A DNA stretch of 64,000 nucleotides from Bacillota bacterium (GCA_023664625.1 JAMPFD010000002.1:62001-126000); one strand, 5' to 3'. Counted from the stretch's first letter, positions 44,091-54,121 are shown. The notes: a model not told the origin generated them from the sequence alone. Translations and numbers: made by a program.

Positions 44091-47000
44091 TTAGGGCTTG
44101 AGAACGACGCGCTTGTATGCCACACGCTGGCGTCTCCATGTATAGATGCAGTGCAGCGAGCCGTCCTTGCCTTCAATGATGGCAGGGTATGAATACTGGC
44201 TTATAGGCGAATCCTCAAGCGTCAGGAAATGCTGCCAGTGGATGCCATCGTCAGAGATTGCGAGCGAGCACGGCGTACGAGGACCCTTCGGTGTGCCGGG
44301 AAGGGTGGAGAAGTTGTTATAGATGAGCACATGGCGTCCGTCTTTCAGTGTCACGGCATCTGTTCCGGACTGATTCTGTGGCACATCAAGCAGTGTCACT
44401 CGCGTCCATGTGTCGCCGTTGTCACTACTGTATGTGGAAGCCAGTTTGCCGTTGCGTGTGCGGCCTACCGCTTGCAGACGACCGTCTTTCAGGCGCAGGA
44501 TGGACGGCTGGATGCAATAGACCGGCATAGGCTTATGTTCCTTTACGGCATCGTTTGTTATCAGTGTGCCGTCAGGATTCATGTCAGTCGTGAGTATGGC
44601 CATCTCCCGCTCAACAGGACCGACATACTTCCACTTGCCTGTCTTCAGGTCCATAATCTCAAAATGGAACTTCCATCCGCCGTTACTCTCTGTACTTGAA
44701 GGACAGATAAGACGGCCGGCAACTATCTCAGGCTTATTCTTCACCGGACCTATGAATCCTCTTTCAAGCGGTTTGCGCTCACCCCATGTCTTTCCGCCGT
44801 CATTGCTTTTGACAATCCATCCTGTCCAGTCGCTGACGGAAAGGCCTATCTTAAAGAACAGCCAAAGTTCTCCTGACGGCATCTCGAAGAGCACCGGATT
44901 CCAGCAGGCCTTGCGGCGGAAATTCTTCAGTGCGCCTTCCGCCACAGTATTGTCGGCTTCTGCGGCGGCAATGCTCTTCGGTTTCTTTCCTGCCCACTCC
45001 TCTTCCTGCTCGTCATCGGCAGACTTTGTCGAGACAGGGGCTTTCTTTGCCGAATAGAAATAGCCCGGAGCGAGTTTCAAAGCCTCAGCAAGCTTTATGT
45101 AACCCTTTGCCGCCGGCGTGGATTTCTCGTTTATTCCGGCAATTTCAGCATCCTCCGTGCCGAGACGGAATACACCATCGGCGGCAAGAACCGGTTCACT
45201 CCATGTGTCAGAACCTTTTGCCTTACGCTGCGTCCAGATACAGACATCAGGGTTACGCTCCTTTGTTCCTCCGAAATATGTTGCCACAAGGTCTCCGTTT
45301 TTCAGTTCAACGATTGAGGCAGAGTGGCATTCCGGGAAGTCTGTCTGTGCATAAACGAACTCGGCATCGGCAATCTCGGCATTCTGTACCGTAGGATTGT
45401 CAAGTGTCGGGCGTGTATTATTGTTCATCAGATTGAACTTGCTCTCAAAGGAATATGCACCGGAGCCTACGGTCTTCACCGTCCCGTCTGGAAGGTAAAT
45501 GTCAGCTGTGGTATTGGCAGGTATCTCCACTTGCCAGTGAACTCTCTCAAGATTCTTCTCCCACTTTGAGACAACCTTGCCGTAAGGAGTGTTGTATGAC
45601 ATGTCAACAGAGTCAAGTTCCTGAATCTCAAAGTCAGGACGGAGCACTATGTGCTTATAGGCCACAGAGCCTTCCGCATTGCGCAGGCCGCCAAGATGCT
45701 GATAGCACCATGGCAGAAGGTCACCGAGAAGCATGACATGGTTGCCGGAATTCATGGCAGGGTTTGCCTTGTCGCCGTTCCATAGTTCCCATATTGTCGT
45801 GGCACCGTTCTCCACCATATATCCCCATGAAGGATACGAGCGGTTCGTTGCAAGAAGATATGCAACATCAGCATAGCCGTTTTCAGAGAGTCCGCGCATC
45901 AGCCATGATATTCCTATCACTCCGCAGGAGATGTGCCCCTTATTTTTCGTAATCACATCGGTAACGAGATTCTTCACGACTTCTCCTTTACAGTCCTCAG
46001 GAACGATACCGAGAGCCAGCGGGAGAAGATTAGCCGTCGAGGTGTTGTTACCATAGAACACGCTGTCAGGATAAAGCACATGTCCCGGACGCACGGACGT
46101 TCCGCGTCTGACCGTAAGGAACGCCCTGTTGAAAGCCTCTGTCATCTTCTTTTCAAGGTCGGCATATTCCTGCTTGTCGGCAGAGAATCCCTGCATGTCC
46201 GCAAACTCCTGCATAAGGCGGAGGTTACGAATCATGTAAGCTGTAGATATGAGTGCGCCGTTTGTCTTGCGGGTTTCATCCTTTGAATGGATAAGCTTCA
46301 AGTCCTCAGGCGGCACGCACCAGTCTCCATAATTGTCTTTCGTGATGATATAGTCCTCCATATAGTCATCGAAGACATGCTTCATCCACTTCCTGATGTA
46401 TGGATAGGAATCCACTATAGGCTGTCTATTGCCGAACTGGCGGTAAATCATCTCACATCCGAAAGGCAGTGCTGAAGGCCATGTCACGTCGTCATTATAA
46501 TATGTCCAGTATGCCGGAGCAACGTCGCAGAGGACACCGTCGTAGCGCTGTGTCTCATATATGTCGCGCATCCACTTTGAGTAAAGGCGCTCGTTTCCAA
46601 AGAGGAATGACTCGCCGAGGCATCCGACGGTATGGTCGCCGAGCCACGGCTGGCGCTCATTGCGCTGAGGGCAGTCAAGCGGGAAGCCCTTATAGTTTGA
46701 CAGGATTCCCCACCACGCATTACGGTAGACATTGTTCAAAACAGTGTTGCCGGTGGAGAAATTGCCTATAAAGTCAAGCCTGTCAGCGATCACCTGTGCT
46801 TCAAGGTCAGCGGCAGAAAGGTCCTTTATGCCCTTAACCTCCACGAAACGGAAACCATGGTATGAGAAAACTGAATGCCAAGGCCTGCCCTTCTCCATGC
46901 CGGAGCAGATATATTTATCCTCTGTCTCCGCATCACGGAGATTTTTAATGTACAGACAGCCCTGCTCGTCAAGGCGTTCCGCATACTTTATTTTTATCGT

Positions 47001-48161
47001 ATCACCGGCTTTCCCGCGCATGTTCATCTGCACCCAGCCGGCCATGTTCTGTCCGAAATCCACGATATAAGTGCCGCGTCCGGTCTTCTTCACACTTACT
47101 GGCTTTATGCGGTGGGTTACAGTCATATTTGGTGCAGTCTGCCCGTGAAGCTCACCTATGGGCAGGGTTGCACGCTCCGGCTTTTGCCATGATGAGTCGT
47201 CGTATCCCACACAGCTCCATTTGCCAAGTTCCTTGCGTGCGTCATATACCTCGCCGTCATACTCATTGTTGGAACGGATAGGTCCTTCAGCGGTTATTCT
47301 CCATTTCTCTGACGAGCCGAATTTCTGCTGTGTGCCGTCCGTATATTCCACAATGACAGTCATACGGCATGACGGCATGCCAAGGAAAGGTATCTTATAG
47401 TGCTTATGGTAGCGCGGAGGAACAGTTCTTCCGTTGCCGAGAATGACGCCCATGCAAGCCTTTCCTCCCGTCGTTGCGGAAGAGGTGATACTCTTTGTTA
47501 TGTCGAATGTGTTGTATATTATGGAACGGCGGGTATCCGTCTGTGCAGGGGCAAGGACATCTGTGCCCTGTCGCTCACCATTGACATAGAACTCATAGAG
47601 CCCCAGCACACCAACGTATGCTGTGGCACGCTTGACGGTTTTTGCCGTATTCAGCTCTATCTCACCACGGAGATAGCGTGCATTGACACGTGTCTTGTAG
47701 CCTAAAGACTCTCCTTCAAGCAAATGGTCGATGCCCACCCAACGGCCTGTCCAATGGCTGTCGGCAGTCAGTCCGATGCCGAACTCCTGCGGTTCGGCCC
47801 AGTCTGTAGTACCGTTGTTGGTCTTCACCTGCACAGTCCAGAAGCAACGCTGATTGTCTTTCAAGGGCTTTCCGGCATAATTTATCCATATTGAGGCATC
47901 ACTCTGCACCACGCCGGAGTCCCAAAGATCAGCCTTTCCATCCTTCAGGAGCTCGGGAGCCGACGCAACAAGTATCCTGTAAGCTGTCTGCATAGTATTT
48001 TTCTTCGCCTCGGCAAGCTGCCAAGAGAAGCGCGGAGTGTGAGTGCTCAGTCCCAAAGGGTTCTCCATATTCTCCGTCACAAGACGCACAGCCTTGGGCT
48101 TTGCCACGGCAATGGTGATTGAGAACAACGCCAATATGGCAATAATGAGTCTTTTATTCAT
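44091..48161 (-). CDS. GH78 alpha-L-rhamnosidase fused to a sialidase-like propeller
   Basis: 1356 residues with a signal peptide at about 1-20 (ending TIAVA). About 25-905 is a complete GH78 enzyme: N-terminal rhamnosidase domains, an alpha/alpha toroid with the acid E502 in CPQRNER and the base E792 in TTIWELWNG, and a C-terminal beta domain. About 925-1356 is a sialidase-like (BNR) propeller (ECHSASIVELKNGDLVATYFGG) with Asp-box repeats (SNDGGKTW, SSDNGDTW). Between about 1005 and 1085 the propeller is interrupted by a low-complexity, acidic insert (KSADDEQEEEWAGKK). The FRIP motif of true sialidases is not seen. Predicted: rhamnose removal from pectic chains; the propeller may bind or cleave Kdo/Dha-type sugars (inference). 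A -7 box lies at 48201-48194. Confidence 0.85.
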   Translation of the reverse strand: MNKRLIIAILALFSITIAVAKPKAVRLVTENMENPLGLSTHTPRFSWQLAEAKKNTMQTAYRILVASAPELLKDGKADLWDSGVVQSDASIWINYAGKPLKDNQRCFWTVQVKTNNGTTDWAEPQEFGIGLTADSHWTGRWVGIDHLLEGESLGYKTRVNARYLRGEIELNTAKTVKRATAYVGVLGLYEFYVNGERQGTDVLAPAQTDTRRSIIYNTFDITKSITSSATTGGKACMGVILGNGRTVPPRYHKHYKIPFLGMPSCRMTVIVEYTDGTQQKFGSSEKWRITAEGPIRSNNEYDGEVYDARKELGKWSCVGYDDSSWQKPERATLPIGELHGQTAPNMTVTHRIKPVSVKKTGRGTYIVDFGQNMAGWVQMNMRGKAGDTIKIKYAERLDEQGCLYIKNLRDAETEDKYICSGMEKGRPWHSVFSYHGFRFVEVKGIKDLSAADLEAQVIADRLDFIGNFSTGNTVLNNVYRNAWWGILSNYKGFPLDCPQRNERQPWLGDHTVGCLGESFLFGNERLYSKWMRDIYETQRYDGVLCDVAPAYWTYYNDDVTWPSALPFGCEMIYRQFGNRQPIVDSYPYIRKWMKHVFDDYMEDYIITKDNYGDWCVPPEDLKLIHSKDETRKTNGALISTAYMIRNLRLMQEFADMQGFSADKQEYADLEKKMTEAFNRAFLTVRRGTSVRPGHVLYPDSVFYGNNTSTANLLPLALGIVPEDCKGEVVKNLVTDVITKNKGHISCGVIGISWLMRGLSENGYADVAYLLATNRSYPSWGYMVENGATTIWELWNGDKANPAMNSGNHVMLLGDLLPWCYQHLGGLRNAEGSVAYKHIVLRPDFEIQELDSVDMSYNTPYGKVVSKWEKNLERVHWQVEIPANTTADIYLPDGTVKTVGSGAYSFESKFNLMNNNTRPTLDNPTVQNAEIADAEFVYAQTDFPECHSASIVELKNGDLVATYFGGTKERNPDVCIWTQRKAKGSDTWSEPVLAADGVFRLGTEDAEIAGINEKSTPAAKGYIKLAEALKLAPGYFYSAKKAPVSTKSADDEQEEEWAGKKPKSIAAAEADNTVAEGALKNFRRKACWNPVLFEMPSGELWLFFKIGLSVSDWTGWIVKSNDGGKTWGERKPLERGFIGPVKNKPEIVAGRLICPSSTESNGGWKFHFEIMDLKTGKWKYVGPVEREMAILTTDMNPDGTLITNDAVKEHKPMPVYCIQPSILRLKDGRLQAVGRTRNGKLASTYSSDNGDTWTRVTLLDVPQNQSGTDAVTLKDGRHVLIYNNFSTLPGTPKGPRTPCSLAISDDGIHWQHFLTLEDSPISQYSYPAIIEGKDGSLHCIYTWRRQRVAYKRVVLKP

Positions 48162-48193
48162 ATAAGGTCAGTTGTATAGATTATGTTCTTTCG

Positions 48194-48201
48194 CAAAATT
48201 A
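48194..48201 (-). promoter_or_regulatory. -7 box of the GH78-sialidase gene
   Basis: TAATTTTG on the minus strand, with a weak CTTG in place of TTTG 18 bp upstream. Its leader would be about 25 bases. Confidence 0.45.
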
Positions 48202-48229
48202 ATATATTGCTTTTTGTGACAAGAAACGG

Positions 48230-48300
48230 TATTTAGTAACTAACGAGCATTAATTTCCATTGAGCAGTTTATACTACAATTAATTTCCAGCAGTTACTTA
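48230..48300. repeat. MITE-end-like repeats
   Basis: On the minus strand 48299-48281 reads AAGTAACTGCTGGAAATTA, matching the left end of the element at 60052 in 17 of 19 bases; a second degenerate copy precedes it in the other direction. Confidence 0.5.
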
Positions 48301-48345
48301 CAAGCCACATTACACAACATTCTGTCACAAAAAGCAACTTCTTTG

Positions 48346-50121
48346 TTATTTTCCTTCATTAAGTATGGCACTGTTGATGCCCTGCTTGTTAGAACCGTCA
48401 AGCACACCGTCATTGAAGCGATAAGCCTCAACCTGCATGCCGACCTTGTCATATTCCCATGTGTACATATTGGCAATGGCACCGTTAAGGTGGACTCCGA
48501 CAAGGTCGCGAGGCTCAGGACGGAGGTCCCAACGGCTTATCAGGCGCACCATTCCGTTAGGACGGTAATGTGACCAGCGGGCGGTGTTGTCATTCTTGCG
48601 CACCCATTCCCAAACTTTTGTGCCGTCCTCACGCCACAAAGTCTCGGTACCTACTTTCTTACCGTCCTTATATGTAACCTCATATTGTTTCTGCCCGTTC
48701 GGGAATGTATAGGTCTTCGTTCCGTCAAGGACATAGTATCCTGAATTTGCCAGCGGGGTAAGCGCGGACTGCTTGCCATAGACAGAGCCTTCTGCATCTT
48801 TCACCGTGACGACGTCACTGTCTATCCACGCCTCGTTGAACTCTATTTCCAATCCCGGATAGTTGGTAGTGGTAAGAACATGGATAAGTCCGTCCTGTCC
48901 CTGGCGCATTGTAACATAACCAAGGGAAGGATGTGTCACGCGGTGATGCTGAGGCAGAGTGACAGGCAGGGTCTTGAATTTCCAAGTCTTACCGTTATCC
49001 CTTGATATGGCAACGAAGCATTCGTTTCCGTTCTTCCATCCTTTCGGAGGAGCGATTTTCTTCTTGTGCATATAAGAGTCACCCACTATGCACAGCGCAC
49101 CGGACTGCAGGCGGATGATGCAAGGACGTTGTGCCGTGCCGGCAGGAGGGAACGGCGACGGTGTCCCCTTTTCCCAAGTGGCACCCCAATCATGAGAGAT
49201 GTTCTGAGGATTCCATCCGTCAATACTGTTGTTCTTGCCTGCTGCGGAGAGTAATGTCCCGTTATCGTCAAGCATGACGATAGTGGAATGGCGGCTGTCA
49301 GTCCTTCCGCCCATGTCATGCCATGTCACACCTCCGTCACAACTGCGGAGAAGGAAGCTCTGAGCCCCTTTGCCGTCGATGGCGACAAAGAGTTCTCCCC
49401 TCTTGTTCTTAAAGGCATTGGAGATTGGCTGGGCGGTATACCGCTCCAGCTTACTGTCCATCTGAGGCACGGAGAATGTCCATGTGGCACCATTGTCCGT
49501 AGACTTCATTATGCGGAACGGCACATAATCGGTCATTCCTCTGCCACCGCCGAAGAACCATAGCGTGTCATTGTCCGTGAAGAGCAGTGCCGACTGGTCA
49601 TTGCCTCCGTTAGTGGTAAACAGGAGTTCAGGCATGTCCCACTCATCGCAGCCATACCGGCGGCGGCACTGTACGAACGTTGTACAGGTGTCAGCCTCTG
49701 CTTTTCCCGCAGGAGTGGAGAAATATACGGCGAGGATGTCCCCGTTCGGAAGCACTTCCATGCCTGCTGAATGCAGGTGGGTGTACACACCCCAGTCAAG
49801 TCCGACCTTTTCACCCTGTTCTGTAGGGGTGTAGCATGAAGGGACCGGCAGTGCCATACGCACATTATAATAAGGTGTATTTCCTGCATTGGTCACGGCA
49901 GGCGGACGATTCTGGTTCACACACTGCTGCGTGAAAGGTACAATATCCCTGTGTGCAATCTCAAAGACAGCCTGTCCGTCAGCATCACCGACGGCAGCCA
50001 TGTTGGCACCGGCACTGATGTTCGCACCCACCACAGTATACTTATGTTGTGGGAAAACAGACTGGGCAGAGGCTGAAACAGCCCCTGCCGTCAGTATAAT
50101 TGACAATATTTCCTTTTTCAT
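48346..50121 (-). CDS. Sialidase-like BNR propeller with MORN-like C-terminus
   Basis: 591 residues with a signal peptide at about 1-19 (ending SASA). About 25-420 is a six-bladed propeller with at least four Asp boxes (STDNGATW, SCDGGVTW, SHDWGATW, SRDNGKTW), related to the propeller fused to GH78 next door. About 465-555 has MORN-type repeats (YTFPNGQKQYEVTYKDGKKVGTETLW). I see no FRIP/YRIP arginine motif. Its GH140-proximal position, 4 bp after the GH140 stop, suggests a role in pectin side-chain breakdown, perhaps on a keto-sugar acid; this is inference. Confidence 0.75.
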   Translation of the reverse strand: MKKEILSIILTAGAVSASAQSVFPQHKYTVVGANISAGANMAAVGDADGQAVFEIAHRDIVPFTQQCVNQNRPPAVTNAGNTPYYNVRMALPVPSCYTPTEQGEKVGLDWGVYTHLHSAGMEVLPNGDILAVYFSTPAGKAEADTCTTFVQCRRRYGCDEWDMPELLFTTNGGNDQSALLFTDNDTLWFFGGGRGMTDYVPFRIMKSTDNGATWTFSVPQMDSKLERYTAQPISNAFKNKRGELFVAIDGKGAQSFLLRSCDGGVTWHDMGGRTDSRHSTIVMLDDNGTLLSAAGKNNSIDGWNPQNISHDWGATWEKGTPSPFPPAGTAQRPCIIRLQSGALCIVGDSYMHKKKIAPPKGWKNGNECFVAISRDNGKTWKFKTLPVTLPQHHRVTHPSLGYVTMRQGQDGLIHVLTTTNYPGLEIEFNEAWIDSDVVTVKDAEGSVYGKQSALTPLANSGYYVLDGTKTYTFPNGQKQYEVTYKDGKKVGTETLWREDGTKVWEWVRKNDNTARWSHYRPNGMVRLISRWDLRPEPRDLVGVHLNGAIANMYTWEYDKVGMQVEAYRFNDGVLDGSNKQGINSAILNEGK

Positions 50122-50124
50122 TTC

Positions 50125-51600
50125 CTACTCGTTAAGGTCTCTGAGATTCTTCCAGTCACTCTGTTCAGGGATGACCGTCATGTCTGGTTTAAGATATTCC
50201 TTCTTGGCATCAAAAGCGACGAGCACACCGTCATTGACTCCATCGTATGAGGAAGCAGGGCGGAAAGTCTGTATCTTATCAGCCACCTCACCTATATATT
50301 CCAGATGACCGGTAGCGGCATTCATCCAATAGACCTTCTTTGTCTTACCCGAGATGGTGCGCAGGTCAACTTTCATGTCACGCCCTGTATAGTTGTATAC
50401 CATAAGATAGTCATTGCCGCGGGTGGCGATAAGACGGTTATACTGCTTTCCGTTCTCTCCCGAAATGACTTTCTGGTCAGGGACACGGTCAAAGAACGGG
50501 AACGTCAGCATCAGTCTCTTCAGATACTGCATCTGTGAGAAGCCGGGATCTTTCATAGCCTGATACCATGTCTTTACGTCACCGGCATCGCCGTAGCTGG
50601 TGCCATAGCCCGGCTTGAGGAACTGCATTATGGCATTATGGCCGTAAGTATGTCCGAAACTGCCGGCGAACACTGACCAGTAGGCATAGCGGCGCACGTC
50701 ACATGCAAGCCACCGCTTCTCATTGGCGTCGTGCAATCCCTGAGGAATATCCTCATATGAAGGTTCGGCATCAACGACAGGCTTTATAGGCTTATATGCC
50801 CATGTTGAATCAACATACATCCAGTTATCCTCCTCCGTATTGTCAGGAATAGGATAGTCCTTGTTGCCCATACGCTGTCCGTAGCGGCGATGTCCTGACT
50901 GGAACATGTGGAAATCGAGCCACGGAGCCTTTGCAAACCACTTCGCGCTGGTATATCGTCCACGTGGATGATATGTCATAAGATGGTTCTTGTCAATGGA
51001 CTTAATAGTAGTGGCGAGGGTGTTCCACACCTCTGTGTTGATGTCTCCCTGGATGTCACCGCCCATAATCCATACGATATTCGGCGCATCCTTGTAACGG
51101 TTGGCGAGGAAAGTGCCGTACTTGACAGCCTCTTCCTTAGTCAGCAGACCCGCCTTTACGAGACCGCCCCATATACATACCATACCTATATATATGCCTT
51201 CGTGCTCAGCCTGTCTGACGATATAATCCATGTGGTCCCAATATCCGTACACGCCTTTCTTATTGATACTCTGGAAATTCCAGCCGTCCACGTTGGACAT
51301 CTGTCCGTAGTAGTTATATGCCGGAACACCGTCAATAACCTGAATCTGCACCATATTGTAGCCTGCCTCACGGACACGCTGAAGGTAATAGGCAGCCTCT
51401 GCACGGTCGGTGCGCTCAGGAAGCAGCCATCCTGTCTCTCCGAGCCAGAAGAAAGGTGCACCGTTCTCATGTTGGAGGAAGCGGGAGTTCTCCGAGACTT
51501 TAAGCTTTCCGTTGTCCCATGGTTTCTTGTTGCCTTCCGCCAGGGCAGTACCTGTTACAAGGGCGAGAAGGAGTGTCGATAGAGCAAAAATCTTTTTCAT
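50125..51600 (-). CDS. GH140 apiosidase-type enzyme (DUF4038)
   Basis: 491 residues with a signal peptide at about 1-21 (ending TALAE). TIM barrel of the DUF4038/GH140 family (NGAPFFWLGETGWLLPERTDRAEAAYYL) with the candidate acid/base D182 in IMGGDIQGD and nucleophile E279 in VVDAEPSYED, followed by a small C-terminal beta domain. In B. thetaiotaomicron, BT1012 (GH140) cleaves the apiose-galacturonic acid linkage that anchors RG-II side chain A; the catalytic pair there lies five residues later, which fits. It starts one base after GH95 ends. Confidence 0.88.
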   Translation of the reverse strand: MKKIFALSTLLLALVTGTALAEGNKKPWDNGKLKVSENSRFLQHENGAPFFWLGETGWLLPERTDRAEAAYYLQRVREAGYNMVQIQVIDGVPAYNYYGQMSNVDGWNFQSINKKGVYGYWDHMDYIVRQAEHEGIYIGMVCIWGGLVKAGLLTKEEAVKYGTFLANRYKDAPNIVWIMGGDIQGDINTEVWNTLATTIKSIDKNHLMTYHPRGRYTSAKWFAKAPWLDFHMFQSGHRRYGQRMGNKDYPIPDNTEEDNWMYVDSTWAYKPIKPVVDAEPSYEDIPQGLHDANEKRWLACDVRRYAYWSVFAGSFGHTYGHNAIMQFLKPGYGTSYGDAGDVKTWYQAMKDPGFSQMQYLKRLMLTFPFFDRVPDQKVISGENGKQYNRLIATRGNDYLMVYNYTGRDMKVDLRTISGKTKKVYWMNAATGHLEYIGEVADKIQTFRPASSYDGVNDGVLVAFDAKKEYLKPDMTVIPEQSDWKNLRDLNE

Positions 51601-51601
51601 G

Positions 51602-54064
51602 TCAATTCTTAATTGTAATCACTTGGTCAGTAGTTGTCTTTATGTCGTAAAGGTAAGTCTTCGGCATGGCCACCGGATTAAGCTTCACTTCGGAATTATT
51701 CTTTGTCTCGAGAGTGACAGGGGCCTTAAAGAGCGGATTGGGGTTTGTTCCCTTTGCCTTTGCAAGTCCCTTTCCTTTCAGTGGAAGAGCCGTTCTCAGG
51801 CGTAGGTTTCCGCCTATTGTGGAGCGTATCTTGCAGGAAGTGATACGTCCGTCTTTCCATGCCAGTTCCTCTATTAGGAATCCGCCACGGCAACGCAGGC
51901 CGTTCACCTTGCCCTCGCTCCATACAGAAGGAACGGCAGGGAGGAGATAGACATCACCGTCATGGCTCTGCACAAGCATTTCGGCTATGCCGGCGGTGCA
52001 GCCGAAGTTTCCGTCTATCTGGAACGGCGGGTGAGCATCGAAGAGATTACCGTAAGTACCGCCCTTCTTCTTGTTTTTCCCGAATGCCACGAACTTGTCG
52101 TCAGTGAGTTTCAGCTGTTCCTTTATAAGCTTATAGGCATGTTCACCGTCGAGCATTCGTGCCCAAAGGCACACCTTCCATCCCATAGACCATCCTGTAG
52201 ACGGGTCGCCGCGGTGGATCAGTGACGTGCGCGCCGCACCGAAAAGCTCAGGAGTACGCAGTGGAGAGATTGAGGTTCCCGGGTACAGTCCGTAGAGATG
52301 GCTGACATGACGGTGGTCATCCTTCGGATTATCCCAGTCCTGTGCCCATTCCTGAAGCTGTCCCCATTTGCCTATAGTGCCAGGGGTGAGCATCTTTGTG
52401 CGTGAGACATAATGTGAGGCGAGGTCAGCATCGACACCAAGGATGGCTGCCGCCTGTGCCACTTCTCCGAAGATTTCCGCCACGAGCTGATTATCCATTG
52501 TGCAGCCGGAAGCGATATTCTTTTTTCCGTGGTCGGCAGGATGGAGGTTCTCAGGTGATACGGAGGGGCACAATACGAGGTAGCCTGTGTTAGGATCCTT
52601 GACAAGAAGTTCATCGACGAACTGTGCCGCGCCTTTCAGTATGGGATAATATTCCTTGAGGAAATTCTTGTCTCCTGAGAAGAGATAGTGGTTCCACAGA
52701 TGCTGACAGAGCCACGGGCCGCCGGTCATCCATAGTCCTGAAGCGGCATGATCCACAGGTCCCGTTATGCGCCAGATGTCGGTATTGTGGTGAAGCACCC
52801 ATCCGTTGGCTCCGTACATTGTCTGTGCCGTTGCCGCTCCTGTTGTGCAGACATCCCTGATAAGGCTGAACAGCGGGGCGTTAAGGTCGGAAAGGTTCGT
52901 CACCTCCGAAGGCCAGTAGTTCATCTCGAGATTGATGTTGCAAGTGTACTTGCTGTCCCATGACGGCAGGAGCTTGTCATTCCAGATACCCTGCAGGTTG
53001 GCAGCCTGTCCGCCCGGCTGTGAGGAGCAGATGAGGAGGTAGCGTCCGAAGGCATAATATGTGGCGACAAGGTAATTGTCGTTGTTCTGCGCAAACTGCT
53101 CCACACGCTGTGATGTGGTCAGACGGCTGAACTTGTCTGGACCGAGCCACAGGCGTGAACGGTCCATGAACCGGCGGAAGTATGCCACGTGGGCTTTCTT
53201 GTCGGCTTCATAATCGTCAGCCATGGCCTTGCGGAGATATGCCTTGCACTTTGCATCCTCGTCTCCGGAGATGTCTTTATAGTTTACAAAATTGGTGGCT
53301 ATGCTGACATACAGCACCGCCTCGTCGGCTCCTTCCACACTGATGACGCCGTCGCGGGACACTGTCTTTCCTCCTTTTGCCTGCACGGCAAGCCTTCCCT
53401 GAAACTTCACCTTGCCTTTCAGAGCCTCGTGGGTAGGCGTAACGCCCTCAAGGGATACTTCCCTGCCGTCGCTCTTGATGATGACATCATGATGTGGCGA
53501 GGAGAGATTGGCATTGAAAGTGATGCTTCCCGGCCTGGAGGCTGTAAGGCGTACCTTTATGACATTGTCCGTGAAGGATGTCATCGCCTCACGCCTGTAG
53601 CGTACACCGTTGACCGTATACTGTGTCACGGCAATGGCAGAGTCGAGTGAGAGGCAGCGTTCATAGTCCGTATATCCGGCATGTCCCGGGGTGGAGATTG
53701 TCAGGTCGCCGAAAGTCTGGTAAGGCATACCGTTGTTGCTGCCGGACATGAGATGTTCATCAGCCATCTGCTGTGCCTCGGCATACTTACCTGCAAAGAC
53801 GAGGCTCTGCACTTTCCCGTACCATTCCTTGGAATTTTTGTTGGCGTTTGTGTTTGGCTGTCCTGCCCAAATTGTCTCTTCGTTAAGTTGCAGACGCTCC
53901 GTCGTAGGGATGCCGTAGACCATTGCACCGAGACGGCCGTTGCCGAGCGGCAATGCCTCCGTCCACACCTCTGCAGGCGAGTTGTACCACAAACGGTACT
54001 GCTGCGCGCCCACAGAGAGCGTGCAGAGCATTGTAAACACCAATGCTATAATGCTTTTCTTCAT
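51602..54064 (-). CDS. GH95 alpha-L-fucosidase/galactosidase
   Basis: 820 residues with a signal peptide at about 1-20 (ending VGAQ). Full GH95 layout: N-terminal beta domain (YNSPAEVWTEALPLGNGRLGAMVYG), alpha/alpha toroid with the asparagine-containing HHNTDIWR near 425-432, the glutamate E505 in CPSVSPEN, and the aspartate D684 in FQIDGNFGCT, the residues forming the GH95 catalytic machinery. In RG-II loci, BT1010 (GH95) is an alpha-L-galactosidase; fucose or L-galactose cannot be told apart here. It is the first gene of the GH95-GH140-sialidase unit, with a promoter at 54091-54121. Confidence 0.93.
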   Translation of the reverse strand: MKKSIIALVFTMLCTLSVGAQQYRLWYNSPAEVWTEALPLGNGRLGAMVYGIPTTERLQLNEETIWAGQPNTNANKNSKEWYGKVQSLVFAGKYAEAQQMADEHLMSGSNNGMPYQTFGDLTISTPGHAGYTDYERCLSLDSAIAVTQYTVNGVRYRREAMTSFTDNVIKVRLTASRPGSITFNANLSSPHHDVIIKSDGREVSLEGVTPTHEALKGKVKFQGRLAVQAKGGKTVSRDGVISVEGADEAVLYVSIATNFVNYKDISGDEDAKCKAYLRKAMADDYEADKKAHVAYFRRFMDRSRLWLGPDKFSRLTTSQRVEQFAQNNDNYLVATYYAFGRYLLICSSQPGGQAANLQGIWNDKLLPSWDSKYTCNINLEMNYWPSEVTNLSDLNAPLFSLIRDVCTTGAATAQTMYGANGWVLHHNTDIWRITGPVDHAASGLWMTGGPWLCQHLWNHYLFSGDKNFLKEYYPILKGAAQFVDELLVKDPNTGYLVLCPSVSPENLHPADHGKKNIASGCTMDNQLVAEIFGEVAQAAAILGVDADLASHYVSRTKMLTPGTIGKWGQLQEWAQDWDNPKDDHRHVSHLYGLYPGTSISPLRTPELFGAARTSLIHRGDPSTGWSMGWKVCLWARMLDGEHAYKLIKEQLKLTDDKFVAFGKNKKKGGTYGNLFDAHPPFQIDGNFGCTAGIAEMLVQSHDGDVYLLPAVPSVWSEGKVNGLRCRGGFLIEELAWKDGRITSCKIRSTIGGNLRLRTALPLKGKGLAKAKGTNPNPLFKAPVTLETKNNSEVKLNPVAMPKTYLYDIKTTTDQVITIKN

Positions 54065-54090
54065 TCAGATGTTAGTTTGAGTTAGTGTTG

Positions 54091-54121
54091 CAAAGTTACA
54101 AAATATATTTCAAATACCAAA
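54091..54121 (-). promoter_or_regulatory. Promoter of the GH95-GH140-sialidase unit
   Basis: Minus strand: -33 TTTG at 54121-54118, 19-bp spacer, -7 TAACTTTG at 54098-54091. Leader of about 20 bases. Confidence 0.7.
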
